Below are positions 20,102-31,078 of a stretch of 64,000 nt of DNA, piece by piece (position 1 is the first letter of the stretch; each line of letters begins with the position of its first letter). The position numbers and the translations under genes are program-made. The notes under the pieces are model-generated. The model ran no database searches and was not told the DNA's origin. It saw only the letters and a list, made by a program, of their open reading frames with translations. Source of the DNA: Leuctra nigra (Eukaryota > Arthropoda > Insecta > Plecoptera > Leuctridae); the NCBI GenBank assembly GCA_934045905.1, contig OW203763.1, forward strand, positions 44,045,941 through 44,109,940. The letters run 5' to 3'.

Positions 20102-21080
20102 TGTAACAAATCGGGAAGGTCAGGGGTAGAACATGAGACACTGTAAACAGTTTAACTTGAGTTTAATGGTAGATTCTTGTTATTATGTACAGACAGGTAA
20201 TAATTCAGACTAAATTGCAATGTTATAAATAAACAGTTCATTTCTTTCAACTTTACGTATGTTTTCTTGTTCCTGACGATCTTCTGTAGAGATTGTGACT
20301 CTTGTCACGACGGCGGCAAGTAGATGGTTTGACCTCGGTCAAGCAGTGCAGACTCGTAGTGTAGTTAGCATGACCTCCAAGTCATGCAGCATGTGAGACG
20401 TTCGTGAACAGCCTTGTAGCTCGACGTCGTTGCAGACTGGCGTCCTCGTCGTCGGCGTCGCTCGTAACAGCTCTCGCTCAGGCGTCGGTTGACAATTATC
20501 AAAGAGCAAGTGCCATGTTACTCACTCTTTGGATTTGTCAATTGCTGTTTGACTCTGGCGTCGTTGTCTATGTAGTAAGTCAGCGTCCGTATTATAATCT
20601 TCACTTTAATTTTGATTTGACTAGTTTTTGATGTTTGTACAAGTATATTATTTTATTAAACTTCGATCACTTGTGACTTTCTCGGCACTCAAATTATTCT
20701 AAACTTGCAACCTCTGATAGCTGCACACTGGACGTACTCGAGAAACTTCTGTCGACCAACTGATCCCGTTATCAATGCGTCACTCCCTTATATAGGCTCC
20801 CAGCGCGTGGTCTTGTTCGAGTGGCGTCGTTCTCGATGATTGGTTGATTCGAAATTTTCTCTCTCTCAGTCAATGACGTCGCAACTGGTCATAGTGCCTG
20901 AGGGATCCAACCGTCGATGCCTCTTATCAGCTTGGACTCATTTTATCAGGTGGTGTACGTGATATTTTGATTGTAGGCCCGATGATTCACTCACAATATT
21001 TCCACTGATCACTTTCCTTGCCCTTTAGGCCGTTACATTGCATACACTAGGGCATTGTTGATGTAACCCTTTCTGTCACA
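20102..21080 (-). mobile_element. LTR of a retrotransposon (5' LTR, minus strand)
   Basis: Read on the minus strand it starts TGTGACAGAAAGGGTTACAT and ends TTGTTACA, the TG..CA termini of LTRs, about 979 bp. It holds a TATA box (TATATAAGG, 20794-20786) and a polyadenylation signal AATAAA (20657-20652) about 135 bp later, as expected for U3-R. The primer-binding-site-like sequence and gag-like ORF follow. No second LTR was found in the window, so the element is truncated. Confidence 0.6.
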
Positions 21081-21569
21081 TTTATACTATGTTCTGTCTC
21101 ATAGCTCTGATTAGTAAATAATGATCTTAGATTCCTAAATTGTTACTATGTCTTAGAGCAGACTGTTTCAAGTTCTTCAGAAAGGTAGTCTTCATCAACC
21201 AGTTGTCGTGATCGATGGACGAGGTTATTTGCTAAACTTAAATTAGCAAAATCCTAAATCATAACATAACTTAAACGTTGTTGTAAAAAATAACATGACG
21301 CAGAACAATCCAGAATTTAATTTTTGAACATTTATATGTATATATACATAACTGAAACTGTTTTAAATGGAGCGTCATGCTATTGAATACCAGACTTGGA
21401 AAGGTTGTTTTAAGTATGAATACGTATTTATGTCTAAAATGGATTTTAAGGGGTTTGAGAGAATGTATTTTTTGAGAGAAAATAAAATATAATACAAATA
21501 CAATATAAATGATTGATTTAATGTTAAGATATTAATTTTACGATTTCACTTGAGTGTTTAGAAGAGTTA
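21081..21569. other. non-coding stretch
   Basis: AT-rich, includes ATGTATATATACAT-type simple sequence near 21340. No gene recognised. Confidence 0.45.
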
Positions 21570-21745
21570 AAACAGTCCCTTGTAGCACTCCTGTTTCCTG
21601 TCCCACGGTGTCTGTCCCCCGTCTCCGGCTCTCCCCTCGTCCACCTCGTCGGGACTCGGGACACTCGAGCCAGGGCAGCCAACTGAGCCACGAGTACGCG
21701 CAATACGCCGGGTCGTCCCACGACTGAGTCTCCATCCCGTATTTA
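21570..21745 (-). pseudogene. GC-rich exon-like shard downstream of P-element ORF
   Basis: All three minus-strand frames are open over ~170 bp. One reads YGMETQSWDDPAYCAYSWLS and WLPWLECPESRR; another VDEGRAGDGGQTPWDRKQEC. GC content jumps compared with the P-element part to the right. It looks like a piece of host exon joined to the transposase end near 21745. Family not recognised and the true frame is undecided. Confidence 0.35.
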
Positions 21746-22256
21746 TATGGAGAAAAGTGCCCAAATCCATTTTGCAATTGCTGTGGTTGTAAGGATTCAG
21801 CATCTGGTTAGCTATTGTTGACCGTATGACTGCCCTAAATGCAGATGCATCTAGGGTGACATTGCATCCTCATTTTCCCCTAAAAACTGAGAAATGATTC
21901 TCAATACAATCCTGCGTTAAGTGCCTTGTCAACAGATACTTGAATCCATGGTTACTTTTCACATCTTCACAGAGGAGTCGCAGTGCTTCGATGTTCGCTG
22001 TCCAACCATTAAAACATGGAGGCGATTTCTTCGTCTTGTTGAGCACCGTCATGCTTTTGAACATTTCTGACATTTTGTCGAGCAGGACCCAGTGCTTGTC
22101 AGAGGTGCTATTGATTGGCCGTTGAAATATTTTTTTTATTAACCTATAAACCTCACAGAAGCAATCGAACATACCGTCCATCGGGGACGACTCCCGAGGT
22201 CGACATGTGTCAGGATTCCAGTCGCAACGGCAGTGGCGGCTGGTGCATTGGGGCAC
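21745..22256 (-). pseudogene. P-element-type (THAP9-like) transposase, C-terminal part
   Basis: The minus strand encodes MDGMFDCFCEVYRLIKKIFQ, then PPCFNGWTANIEALRLLCED and NHGFKYLLTRHLTQDCIENH with FSVFRGK. These are the C-terminal signature of P-element and THAP9 transposases (family pattern LLTxxLxQDxxENxFS). A single nonsense codon (TGA) interrupts the frame after FRGK where a Gly is expected. It continues as GCNVTLDASAFRAVIRSTIA and NQMLNPYNHSNCKMDLGTFL. The THAP finger and the catalytic acidic residues are absent, so the copy is dead. Confidence 0.75.
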
Positions 22257-22275
22257 AGGGGCACGTGCCCCACCT
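22232..22275 (+). repeat. TIR-like sequence CAGTGGCGGCTGGTGC
   Basis: CAGTGGCGGCTGGTGCATTG followed by GGGCACAGGGGCACGTGCCC resembles termini of hAT-like elements. It abuts the 5' side of the P-element fragment. No partner terminus was found. Confidence 0.3.
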
Positions 22276-22361
22276 AAAATATCAGGTTTTAATTTAAATT
22301 TGTTTTATTTAACTATATAATATTTAATTATTTAAAAAGCCAATAATTATTCCGAGAACAT

Positions 22362-22534
22362 CGGCCTCACACCCTCCGGTCCGTCCCCATTCCGGCCTGG
22401 CCTTCCCACGTTAGGTCGACCATGTCCTCCAATTATAATCAACAAAGTTCAAAGTAAAAATTAATGTGTGCAATATAACCTGGTCGTTGACGCGCCGTTA
22501 AACCATAATAATCTAATATAAGCTAATCTAATCT
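22362..22534 (+). repeat. SINE-like element, copy 8 (3' part with internal deletion)
   Basis: Runs from CCTCACACCCTCCGGTCCGT; the block between CCTTCCCAC and TTAGGTCGACC is deleted. Ends CGCCGTTAAACCATAATAAT and CTAATATAAGCTAATCTAATC. Confidence 0.8.
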
Positions 22535-22539
22535 TCAAC

Positions 22540-22665
22540 TCTTGTTGCTGTGAATCCTTCTCCTCCATCGTCTCTGATTCGATCTCCTGTTCACCTGTCA
22601 GAGGATGTTCAGGCCGAGTCATAATCCATCTGAAGACGGTGAAGTTCGGACCGCTTACAAAAGAA
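22540..22665 (-). pseudogene. exon-like open stretch next to SINE copy 8
   Basis: Minus-strand frame SGPNFTVFRWIMTRPEHPLT followed by GEQEIESETMEEKDSQQQEL is open up to the SINE tail. It may be a decayed exon into which the SINE inserted. Family unknown. Confidence 0.3.
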
Positions 22666-22964
22666 GAACATTATTCGTCTCTCTGGAGATAGAGAACTAT
22701 GAGAGAGTTATGAGGAATATTCTTGATATGGCAATTCAGAAATAAATGCATAATTGAAGTTACGTTTCTCATTTGCTTCAGCATCTTCACTCGGATTACT
22801 GCAATGGCGTCATCTCTCACATGTGACTGAAAATACATTCTCAAGGCAGTTGTGCGATGTTCTTCGAATAAGTCAATACCGAAACTCGGAGTTTACATGA
22901 AGATTGTAACCAATCGGAATCGATCAGGGTAGAACATACAAGACAATTTATTTCAACAGTTCTT

Positions 22965-24140
22965 TTAATGCCTTTTGATGCTTAGATAATGCTGCACACG
23001 GAGAAACCTTGAACTAACTATAGGTCTCAACGGTGTACCAGGTTTGTGAATCTTTGGCAAGCCATAAATATGTGGTGGCTTTGAATGATGAGGAGTAAAA
23101 GAGGAACGAACATGAGGCTCAATATGTTTATCAAATCTCTTCAAAGTTCTATAGATTTTTCCTTCTACCGAAGTGGTAGGATTTCTATCCAGTTTTTTAT
23201 AGTTATCTGAGGAGACAATATAATTCATTTTAGATTCATAATCACACGTGTTTAATAATACCGTAGCCTTGCCTTGATCGGCCGGAAGTATGGTCAATGA
23301 CTTGTTTTTCCTCAAACTACTAATCAATTTCAAGTCCTGACTAGTGACATTCTGCTTCACTACACAGGGATCTAACAAAGCCCCTTTCATGGCGAAACGA
23401 ATTTCTTCCCGTAATTCACCAGGGAAAAGGGAGATGCTAGTTTCAACTGTTGCGATTAAATCCAATTTATCCACACATTTCGGAGCAATAGAGAAACCAA
23501 GCCCCAAGGCTAATACACGTTCCTCTTCACCGGTCAAAACATAAGATGAATGATTCACGACAGTACGTGACGTGTTGGGTAAACTCTCACGTGACGTGTT
23601 GGGTAAACTCTCACGTGACGTGTCAGCCCGGTGCAAGAAATAATTACGCTCCTCCAACAGTCGATGAAACTTTTTACTCTGTGTTAAGCGCACCATGTCA
23701 AAAACTTGATTATAACGATGTACGATAGAATTCAACCTATAAACCCCCACCACCTCTGACGAAAACGACGCAGAAACCACATCCAAAACCCTATTAATCT
23801 CACCACACACCAAAAATATTTGATGCCGGTGAAAATTAATCCTATCTTTCACAAATAAAGTCGAAGCCCTCTGAATGGCAATTCTACTTTTATGAGTAGA
23901 CACAAACGGGATCTTAAGCCTAAGACCCCGCGGGATGATGGAAACTTCCCTACATCGACATAAAAAGTCAAATGGTTTCTTTGCTTTGCTAAACTAATTA
24001 ACAGTTTTTCCAACCTCCTCCACTCCAAGTAACACGTCGAATTCGACGCTATGTCAGAAATAAAACTATGTGGTACAGAACCCAATGTAGTCACACTTTC
24101 TTCTCCAAAACTCGGGTCCATACTGTCGTCAATTATTAAA
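22965..24140 (-). pseudogene. Penelope-like element B, N-terminal to RT palm start
   Basis: The longest PLE piece here. 5' to 3' on the minus strand: an early segment with EWRRLEKLLISLAKQRNHLT, a frame change near 23900, then RIAIQRASTLFVKDRINFHR, KKFHRLLEERNYFLHRADTS, GLGFSIAPKCVDKLDLIATV, SLTILPADQGKATVLLNTCD and PPHIYGLPKIHKPGTPLRPI. A short internal duplication repeats RESLPNTS twice in a row. It ends at SSRFLRVQHYLSIK, so the catalytic YVDD and the nuclease are missing. About 310 codons are continuous in one frame. Confidence 0.85.
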
Positions 24141-24362
24141 AACAAAGAAGAAGATAATATACCAGGAAACAACTTTAAAAAATACAAATATTTGAACAGA
24201 AATACTGGTATTGTCAAGAAATAAAAAGAAAAAGAGCCCGCAATATTTCGCCGATGCGTTTCGCTCTTTTTATTTTTATTTCTTGACAATACCAGTGTTT
24301 CTGTTCAAATATTTGTATTTTCCTAAGTTGTTTCCTGGTATATTATCTTCTTCTTTGTTTTT
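24140..24362. repeat. ~97-bp inverted repeat at 5' end of PLE B
   Basis: Left arm 24140-24236 and right arm 24266-24362 are nearly perfect inverted copies (AAAAACAAAGAAGAAGATAA at the outer ends) around a ~29-bp loop. The minus-strand loop reads GCATCGGCGAAATATTGCGG. PLEs commonly carry terminal pseudo-LTR segments in direct or inverted arrangement, so this fits an inverted pseudo-LTR. Confidence 0.7.
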
Positions 24363-25144
24363 ATTAAGTAGTCTACTGCTTGAAAATGAAAGATTGACTG
24401 ATTGATTTTAGGCTAAAACCGACCGATGTGCTAATGGCAATGAAACTATAATTTTGATTCCTTGGTAATGTATAAACTGGACGATTGAGAAGTAAGATAA
24501 CACATGCGAGTTTACTTATTACATTGAACTTTGAAACCCGTGAAAACTACCTACTGATTGTGAGTCAAGCCCTAAATGAAAGTAATGTTTGGCTCATGGC
24601 AAAATCAAGGTTGGGTCCATTGAAACGAACTTGATTGATGTTTTACTGCTTGAAGTGAAAAGTGAAATATATTTAATTTATAGAAGAAATACAAAGTACT
24701 TATCATTTATCAGTCAACGCAGGATCCATTTGATGTGGAAATGAAATTCTCTATTAGACTTGAAGCTCTGCCGCAGGTGGGTGGAACAGCTGACGAAACT
24801 TGAAGAATGTAGACTCCCAAGAAGATGGTGAGGCTCGATCGACGGTCTCGCGGACTGACGGGCTGTGTGACGTCACGACCCTCTCGGCGACCAAATGACG
24901 TCAGTTGGCATTGGAGATTGCTGTTGTATGGTTTGGCTTCCGAATTTCGTTTACTCTTGAGAGTAGTGAAAAGGAAAACTATCAGATAACAGGGATGGAA
25001 ACACGAAAAGGAGAAAGGACGGATCAATCAATAATGAATGGGATATTTGTTTCGATTAGGAATAGAGAATATTGGTAGTAGTCATGCTGTTGACGTTGTC
25101 CAAGATGTTGGTTCAACCCCATGGGCTTGACATGACCAAACTTC
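24363..25144. other. stretch without recognised gene
   Basis: AT-rich with a GC-richer patch at 24770-24950 that has open frames on both strands but no recognisable peptide. Confidence 0.4.
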
Positions 25145-25680
25145 GATGAACGTTGCAGGAAAATGATGGAAATTCTTGAAGTGAACTTTGCCGGGTAGGA
25201 TCTTGACGAATGTGCTCAGGATGTACAGGAAAATTATGGAAACGCTTGAAGTAAACTTTGCTTGATTGAAATTTGACGAATGTACCCAGGATTTGCAGGA
25301 AAATTACGGAAAATTCTTGAAGTAAACTTTGCTTGATTGAAATTTGACGAATGTACCCAGGATTTGCAGGGAAATTATGGAAAATTCTTGAAGTAGACTT
25401 TGCTTGATTGAAACTTGACGAATGTACCCAGGATTTGCAGGAAAATTACGGAAAATTCTTGAAGTAGACTTTGCTTGATTGAAAGTTGACGCATGTGCTC
25501 AGGATGTTCAGGAAAATTATGGAAAACGCTTGAAGTAGACTTTGCTTGATTGAAAGTTGACGCATGTGCTCAGGATTTTCAGGAAAATTATGGAAAATTC
25601 TTGAAGTAAAATTTGCTTGATTGAAAGTTGACGCATGTGCTCAGGCTGTTCAGGAAAATTATGGAAAACTCTTGAAGTAA
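25145..25680 (+). repeat. 71-bp minisatellite, about 7.5 units
   Basis: Tandem units of about 71 bp built around GGAAAATTACGGAAAATTCT, TGAAGTAAACTTTGCTTGAT and GTACCCAGGATTTGCA. Inner units are most alike; outer ones differ (GTGCTCAGGATGTTCA instead of GTACCCAGGATTTGCA). This splits the array into two unit subtypes with a switch near 25490. Confidence 0.85.
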
Positions 25681-25689
25681 ATGATGGGG

Positions 25690-25795
25690 AATGTGAACGC
25701 TCTGTGTGTCACATGACTGTCGTGATCGATGAAATAATGAAGTATTTTTCAAAGTAGAATGTGAACGCTCTGTGTGTCACATGTGATTGTGTTAG
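25690..25795 (+). repeat. 28-bp direct repeat after minisatellite
   Basis: GAATGTGAACGCTCTGTGTG plus TCACATG occurs at about 25692 and again at about 25758, separated by ~40 bp. Confidence 0.7.
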
Positions 25796-26041
25796 GGATC
25801 TTTTTATGTCACTGGTAATTACGTACTTTAGCCATGTACCTAAATAGCATATAATTTTCATAGGGGATTGTCATTAAAACTGAAAACGGTATATTTATAT
25901 TGTTGAGCATTAACTAAACTGGAATAATTTATATTTTACACGGGTGGTTTTTATGGTGTTATCGTTGGAATTCCCTCTTTTACTTCCTGCAATCGCAGAT
26001 TTACCTCTCACGTGTAATTTCGCTGATTAATTGTTTAAAAC

Positions 26042-26239
26042 ATGGGTAAACCAGTGGGTCCGGCACGCGTGATGAGGTTTTCGGAACTCACAGGACCCCA
26101 AGCACCATGTCCGCCGGTGGAAGTTGAGTTCATCGGAGAGCAAAACCAACGAATTTTCCGCAACGTGAAGGTACCCGCCAGGGAGGGCGACATCCTAACC
26201 TCATTGGAGTCCGAACGCGAGGATCGGCGATCACGATAA
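26042..26239 (+). CDS. RpS28: RpS28 (eS28)-like intronless copy
   Basis: A 65-codon frame from ATG to stop aligns along its whole length with ribosomal protein S28/eS28, a 64-69-residue protein of the small subunit head near the mRNA exit channel. Conserved segments are VEVEFIGEQNQRI, RNVKVPAREGDILTSLESER and the basic C-terminus. Many normally invariant positions differ: the family segment around LGRTGSQGQ reads SELTGPQAP, and the final RLR reads RSR. There is no intron and no disabling mutation, but divergence from a protein this conserved indicates a retrocopy under relaxed constraint. No poly-A tail is evident downstream. It may be a processed pseudogene that happens to be open or a diverged functional paralogue. 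Confidence 0.8.
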   Translation: MGKPVGPARVMRFSELTGPQAPCPPVEVEFIGEQNQRIFRNVKVPAREGDILTSLESEREDRRSR

Positions 26240-26402
26240 TCAACTGCACTGACATCCAACGTTATTCTGTAGGGCGCGATGTTCTCTCGATCTTCATACA
26301 CTGGAGCACCCGGTAAACGCTAGTCTTTCACACTTAGAGAAACGTATTTTTATCCTCATTATTTCACGATCCCTTAAAACACTCATTTATCTTTAACAAT
26401 GC

Positions 26403-26516
26403 AGCCCACCCCCAAACTACCGTGAACACCCGTGGAGTCGACGCAGCCTGGCAACGGCGGCCGACGCCGACTGGCGAGGAGACCGCGCCGCAAGGTTACT
26501 TCGGGCGAGGAGGGGT
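26403..26516 (+). pseudogene. exon-like GC-rich block
   Basis: Starts after TTTAACAATGCAG and ends before GGGTAAAC. Two frames are open: GVDAAWQRRPTPTGEETAPQ with GYFGRGG, or PPPNYREHPWSRRSLATAAD. Strong GC contrast with the flanks. Family unknown; either frame could be real. Confidence 0.3.
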
Positions 26517-26942
26517 AAACGAAAGCAGTGTAATAAACCGAATACTAAAGATTGAACAAAATATTTTCGTAATACATACAAGAATAGATATCTTTTAAGT
26601 TCACAAAGCCTACTTATTTTGATTTAAAATCTAGTATGGTGGGGGTAAGAGTGGATGTATAGGTGGCCACGATGATAGCCGAGGTCTATACGAACGCAGC
26701 CAAGGTCCGAGGACTTGCATATTCTAGTTTTGCAAGTTAAGCGTCTACTTCACGACGGCGGCTCACATTCTCATCATCATTTTCCAATGTCATTTTCCAT
26801 TTTACAATGTTGGTTGCATTGACTTTGCAAAATTTAAAATTGATCGGACTAACTAATCGACAGATATATTTTTTTAATTTGAACCAATCACAGGATCCCA
26901 TTCAAAAAGGATACCAGGTCAGTGTGAAAAAATATAAAGGAC
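26517..26942. other. non-coding stretch
   Basis: No feature recognised. Confidence 0.45.
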
Positions 26943-27180
26943 GACAACGGCTGCTACCTTATCGCGGTGGTGGGGTTTGTGTTGGCCATTGATCCACTGC
27001 AGCTAGGCCGGCGAGCATATGCTCATGTGTAAGGGCTACCCATAACGGACAGGTCAGTGGTGAGGCCTAGACAAATAGCAGCCAGGGTCGACGTACCCAT
27101 GTCCTCACTTGAATTGGCGGTCCCTCGGGCCGGCCTCCCCCCGAATCGGGTTCCTCCCCCTCAAATCCTCCCCTCAAATC
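26943..27180 (+). repeat. SINE-like element, copy 9 (5' part)
   Basis: Starts ACAACGGCTGCTACCTTATC, includes the hairpin and the CTGCAGCTAGGCCGGCGAGC block, and breaks off after CCGAATCGGGTTCC in a duplicated CCCCTCAAATCCTC. The 3' half is missing. Confidence 0.8.
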
Positions 27181-28043
27181 CTCCTCCAAATTGGAGAATA
27201 TCCGCATATGCAGTGGTGAATTAATTCAAGTAATTAGACAGCGTCAACCCCAAAGAGTGTTACATTTTACGGTGAGTTCTTCACGAATCCGCCTTTTTGT
27301 GAGCGAAACAAGTTGCCACGCTGTCTTTTATCCTGTTCGATACTAGTGACTTTGCGGTCTACTCTTGTATAGAATATGTATTCTGGTTTTATTTGTTTGT
27401 CAACCTTCTGCTTCCATTTCAGATATTTTATTCGATTCTCTATTGAAATCGACAGTAAACTCGCCAATTACATATGCATTACAGGAGTTTGATAACTGAT
27501 ATTTCTAAATAATCTGTAAGGCAATTGAATATCAATGTGCCAAACTAGTATCTTGGGGGTGTTCTATTAATAACAATTGTTTTAAAAAATGCGTGTTAGT
27601 AGTTGTATCGCACAAACTTCGAAACATTTTTCAACTGATAGTTGAAAGTTTAAGGTCAGTTGAAATTCAACTGATTTCAACTGAAATTTTTCAACTCTGG
27701 CTTTGACTTTAATAATATATTTTCAGATATTTTTATGAAAGGCCAGGGCAAAATGTGCACTGCATAATATTTCAATCTGTTGATCAATTATGTCTATGCA
27801 TAACTCAAGTTCTTCCACCTTATTGGCTAAGCTACAAATATTTTAATGCAGCATTACATTCGTATTATTTATGTACATTCTTTCTGCTTGACACGTTGGG
27901 CAAAAAATCTTTTTATTGCAGCTCCAGTCGGAATTCACTATTTTTTTAAGTGTTTCTTTACTTTACTTGAATTTTTATCATTATGTGTCTTAAACTTCTT
28001 TATTATATTTAAAAAAAGACTTCTCGTTATGACCTCCGTAAGA
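27181..28043. other. non-coding stretch with short inverted motifs
   Basis: AT-rich. Around 27630-27700, TTTCAACTGA / TCAGTTGAAA motifs recur in both orientations, forming potential small hairpins. No gene recognised. Confidence 0.4.
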
Positions 28044-28112
28044 ACAAAAACTTAATTGCACAAAATGGCCTCGCTGTCGACGCGCTGTTAAACACTTTTA
28101 TACTACTACGAC
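28044..28112 (+). repeat. SINE-like element, copy 10 (tail only)
   Basis: Only the terminal segment GGCCTCGCTGTCGACGCGCT plus GTTAAACAC is present. Extreme 5' truncation. Confidence 0.6.
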
Positions 28113-29367
28113 TTCATTTTATATTCTAATGTCAGGCGAGATATTTATGTCAACCTTCTGGATTTGAGTTTCATCCGTCGAATTGCAATCTTCCCACCCA
28201 AACATGGTACAATAGTGATCAGTGATTGAAGTATCTAGCACAACACTCGTCGGCACGCGCTTGCGTTTGTATTAACTCAACTCCACTAAACACACATTTA
28301 GAGACTAATCTTGTATAATCGACGACTGACAACATTTGTGGCGCACCGCCTTGCAGAGTAAATCCATGCTGAGTTGTCTTACAGCATGATCTCGGCATGT
28401 GAGCATTTTGAACCCGTTGAAGACTGTTGCAACGTCCACCTGATCATCTTGCGGCAGCAGCAGGCCTCCACCTCCCGTTCACTTCTCAATAAATAGTGTG
28501 AAGTATGACTAAGGCAGGTTAATTGATAAATATATAAGTTTAGTGATATTCTACTATCAGGATGTGTTCATACACTTAGCAGACGGTCTTGCGCAACGCT
28601 GCTCGAACGGTTTGCGAACATAGCAAGCGCGAAGCTGGTGGCTAACCGCCACGAATAACGAAGTCCAACCTCGTCGGAACTAAGGTGCTGAGTTTTTCGA
28701 AATTCATAATAATAATAATAATCAGTCAAATGTGACTTAGCAGGAAGAATTGCATGCAATCACATAAATGGTAATATTTCCCTCCGTTTGATCAATGGTC
28801 AAATGACACATGTACAAATATCATGAGGAATGGGATATCTAGATGCATATTTCATGATTTTTAGAAACTCATGAGTATGTATAGCGGCGTTCCTAATGCC
28901 AGCGACCCATGAAGCGAATGTAGTGAGAAAATTGCGGACGCTACATCAAATTCCTACTAAGTTAATGAACGTGTTTGCTAGATGAATGTGGCTTCAAGTT
29001 TTAAAACATGGACGTCGTTGTCAAAGCAATAATACAATAAACTATTGAGCAATAAACTTCGTAATAATACGGCATATTATATTAGATATGCTTACCTCAC
29101 AGCTTTATCGAAATTTCATCATCAACGCATAACTCACAATTTAAATCATTGACACACAGATCAACATAAACAAACGACGCCATTTTGCATCCATCTGGCG
29201 AATAAAGTGGCGCTGTAAAGCGCTGAGATTATGAACTCTTTTGATGCACGCAAAAGTCGCTACAGCACTGATTAAATGTAGATGTCCGCTGCAACGCTGC
29301 ATGTTTACACCGAGTTTAAGAACGCCTCTTATACAAATATTATTAAATGATAAAACAATAAGTGAGT
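28113..29367. other. stretch with weak exon-like peptides
   Basis: Minus-strand peptides LLLPQDDQVDVATVFNGFKM and LSMDLLCKAVRHKCC (about 28330-28470) and SWVAGIRNAAIHTHEFLKIM (about 28800-28920) are coherent but have no recognised family and lack clear paired splice sites. A short (ATA)n run lies near 28707. Confidence 0.3.
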
Positions 29368-29434
29368 AAAAACTCGAAACAACTCTTGGAACTACACCAG
29401 CACTGAGTTGTTCCAAGAGTTGTTTCGAGTTTTT
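29368..29434. repeat. perfect 25-bp inverted repeat (hairpin)
   Basis: Arms 29368-29392 and 29410-29434 are exact reverse complements (AAAAACTCGAAACAACTCTT..), separated by a 17-base loop. AATAAGTGAGTA recurs as a direct repeat just outside both arms. Confidence 0.8.
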
Positions 29435-29566
29435 AATTATCATTACCCAGTACATTATCTTCGTAATTTTTTAATAAGTGAGTAGTAATACTAGGGCATA
29501 GAGTCAAGTAGTCCCGTAATTTTCGGGAAAATTTTCTGATCCTTTTTTCTTTGCATTTCGTCGTGT

Positions 29567-30368
29567 CAGAGTGTAAGTGATCTTTCTCCAATTTTTGAAA
29601 TTTTGATATTTTTGGTTAAGGTCATGTATTAGAATGTACTTGATCTATATTAATTGAAATTTCCACCAATTTATCACTTTTACGGTCATTATGAACGGAA
29701 ATCGTTTGCTCTATGTCCAGTTATCAATGACTTGTTCTGATGCATTTTGCTCTATGTCCGCATCGTCCAATCAGAGCTCTCCCTCACGTTCAAACTGTCA
29801 AGTTGGCGCGCATCTGGGATATAAGTAAACCCGCTGTTAATTCCTTAATTCGAAGGTCACGTCAGAGTAAAATTAAAATTAAGTAATTAGATATTATTTC
29901 TATGATTTATTTACATTTGTTTTTTGTGTAATTTTATAGTTTGCTCAAATATTTAATGCAATTATTTTTTAATTTATATGAATAATTAATTGTAAATCAC
30001 TCTGAAACACTAACTGATATAATATCTTCAGTAATATTCATGAGAAATAAAAAATTATTAATGTACCACAATAGCATTGGCCATTGCATTGATTTCCAAA
30101 TACAGAAGTCCTATGTCCACATTTCTAACAGGCACTCGCTAAGAAATGTGTTTAAGTCCTATATCCAACAAGAAATTACCTATTTTCGCTTCGTTTGTTA
30201 CAGTCACATCAATGAAACACATAAATAAGTGTTCTAACTCGAATAAGTGATGATATAAACTTACAACTACAGTTAATATTTATACTTTTATAGGATTAAT
30301 AAAATCATAAAGTTTGACCCTCTGTTTCTCCGGATGGGAAAAGTTGGACATAGAGCACTTACACTCTG
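29567..30368. mobile_element. candidate non-autonomous DNA transposon, CAGAGTGTAAGTG termini
   Basis: CAGAGTGTAAGTG at 29567-29579 is perfectly inverted at 30356-30368, with weaker matches inward. Inside, CTATGTCC recurs near 29713, 29750 and 30109, and CTATATCC near 30158. No target duplication was identified and no transposase is encoded. CAGAG..GTAA-type ends resemble some hAT or pogo-like elements. Confidence 0.4.
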
Positions 30369-30373
30369 AGGCG

Positions 30374-31078
30374 ATGATTTTATATATTATTACTGTTAGA
30401 AAAGTTAATTACTGCAAATGGGAGGACTGTAACCATTGACACTGTCCTCCAGTAACTAACTGGACCTAGCAAAAATGTATAAAAAATAGCATAAATATTT
30501 AAATTTTTCAAAATAATAGTATTTTCACGCCATTACTGTTTGTCAGCGCAAGCAGGGCTTGGCTAAGAAATTCATATGTGGATTGTATGATAGGGGTGGA
30601 GGGGGATAGAATATATAAGAAACTCACCCATAAGATGTTGAAAAGTACCGGCGTGATGAGGCTGCCGTGGTAGTAGTGGTCGCGACGAGAGTCGAGCGGC
30701 GGCGTGAGGATGGATTAAACTAATAAGAAAATAAGGAAGGGAAAGAAAGGGTGCGAAATGCATGGGGCTGACCACTGGACGGCCAGCGAACCGCGTTGCA
30801 CAGCACTCGAAAAGTCGAGAGCAAGGAAAACTAACGTGCGCTCACTCCGAGCAGATAACGACTAATGACGTGACCTAGGGAGCAAGGTCACCTAACACAA
30901 AGCTACCCTATGGAGGAGGGTCGGAACTAAATGAGGGCCGGTAAAGGAGTTCTGGCGCAAACACTGTTCAATAGCAAGCTGTGTCGAGTAGCTAATACCA
31001 TTTTAAAGACTTTCAATCATTAAATCCTTCATTAAATGCACAACTAGTATAAAATAATTATGTTGTGTAAAAAGTGAC
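30374..31078. other. stretch with one exon-like peptide
   Basis: At about 30620-30715 the minus strand encodes LDSRRDHYYHGSLITPVLFN followed by a donor-like GTGAGT, but the upstream acceptor would place a stop in frame. The rest is non-coding. Confidence 0.3.

Noticed and set aside
20404..20631. 75-codon plus-strand frame
   Set aside because: It lies inside the LTR on the opposite strand and has no recognisable domain.
25145..25680. Possible CRISPR-like array
   Set aside because: Units are contiguous 71-bp tandem repeats without unique spacers; this is a eukaryotic minisatellite.
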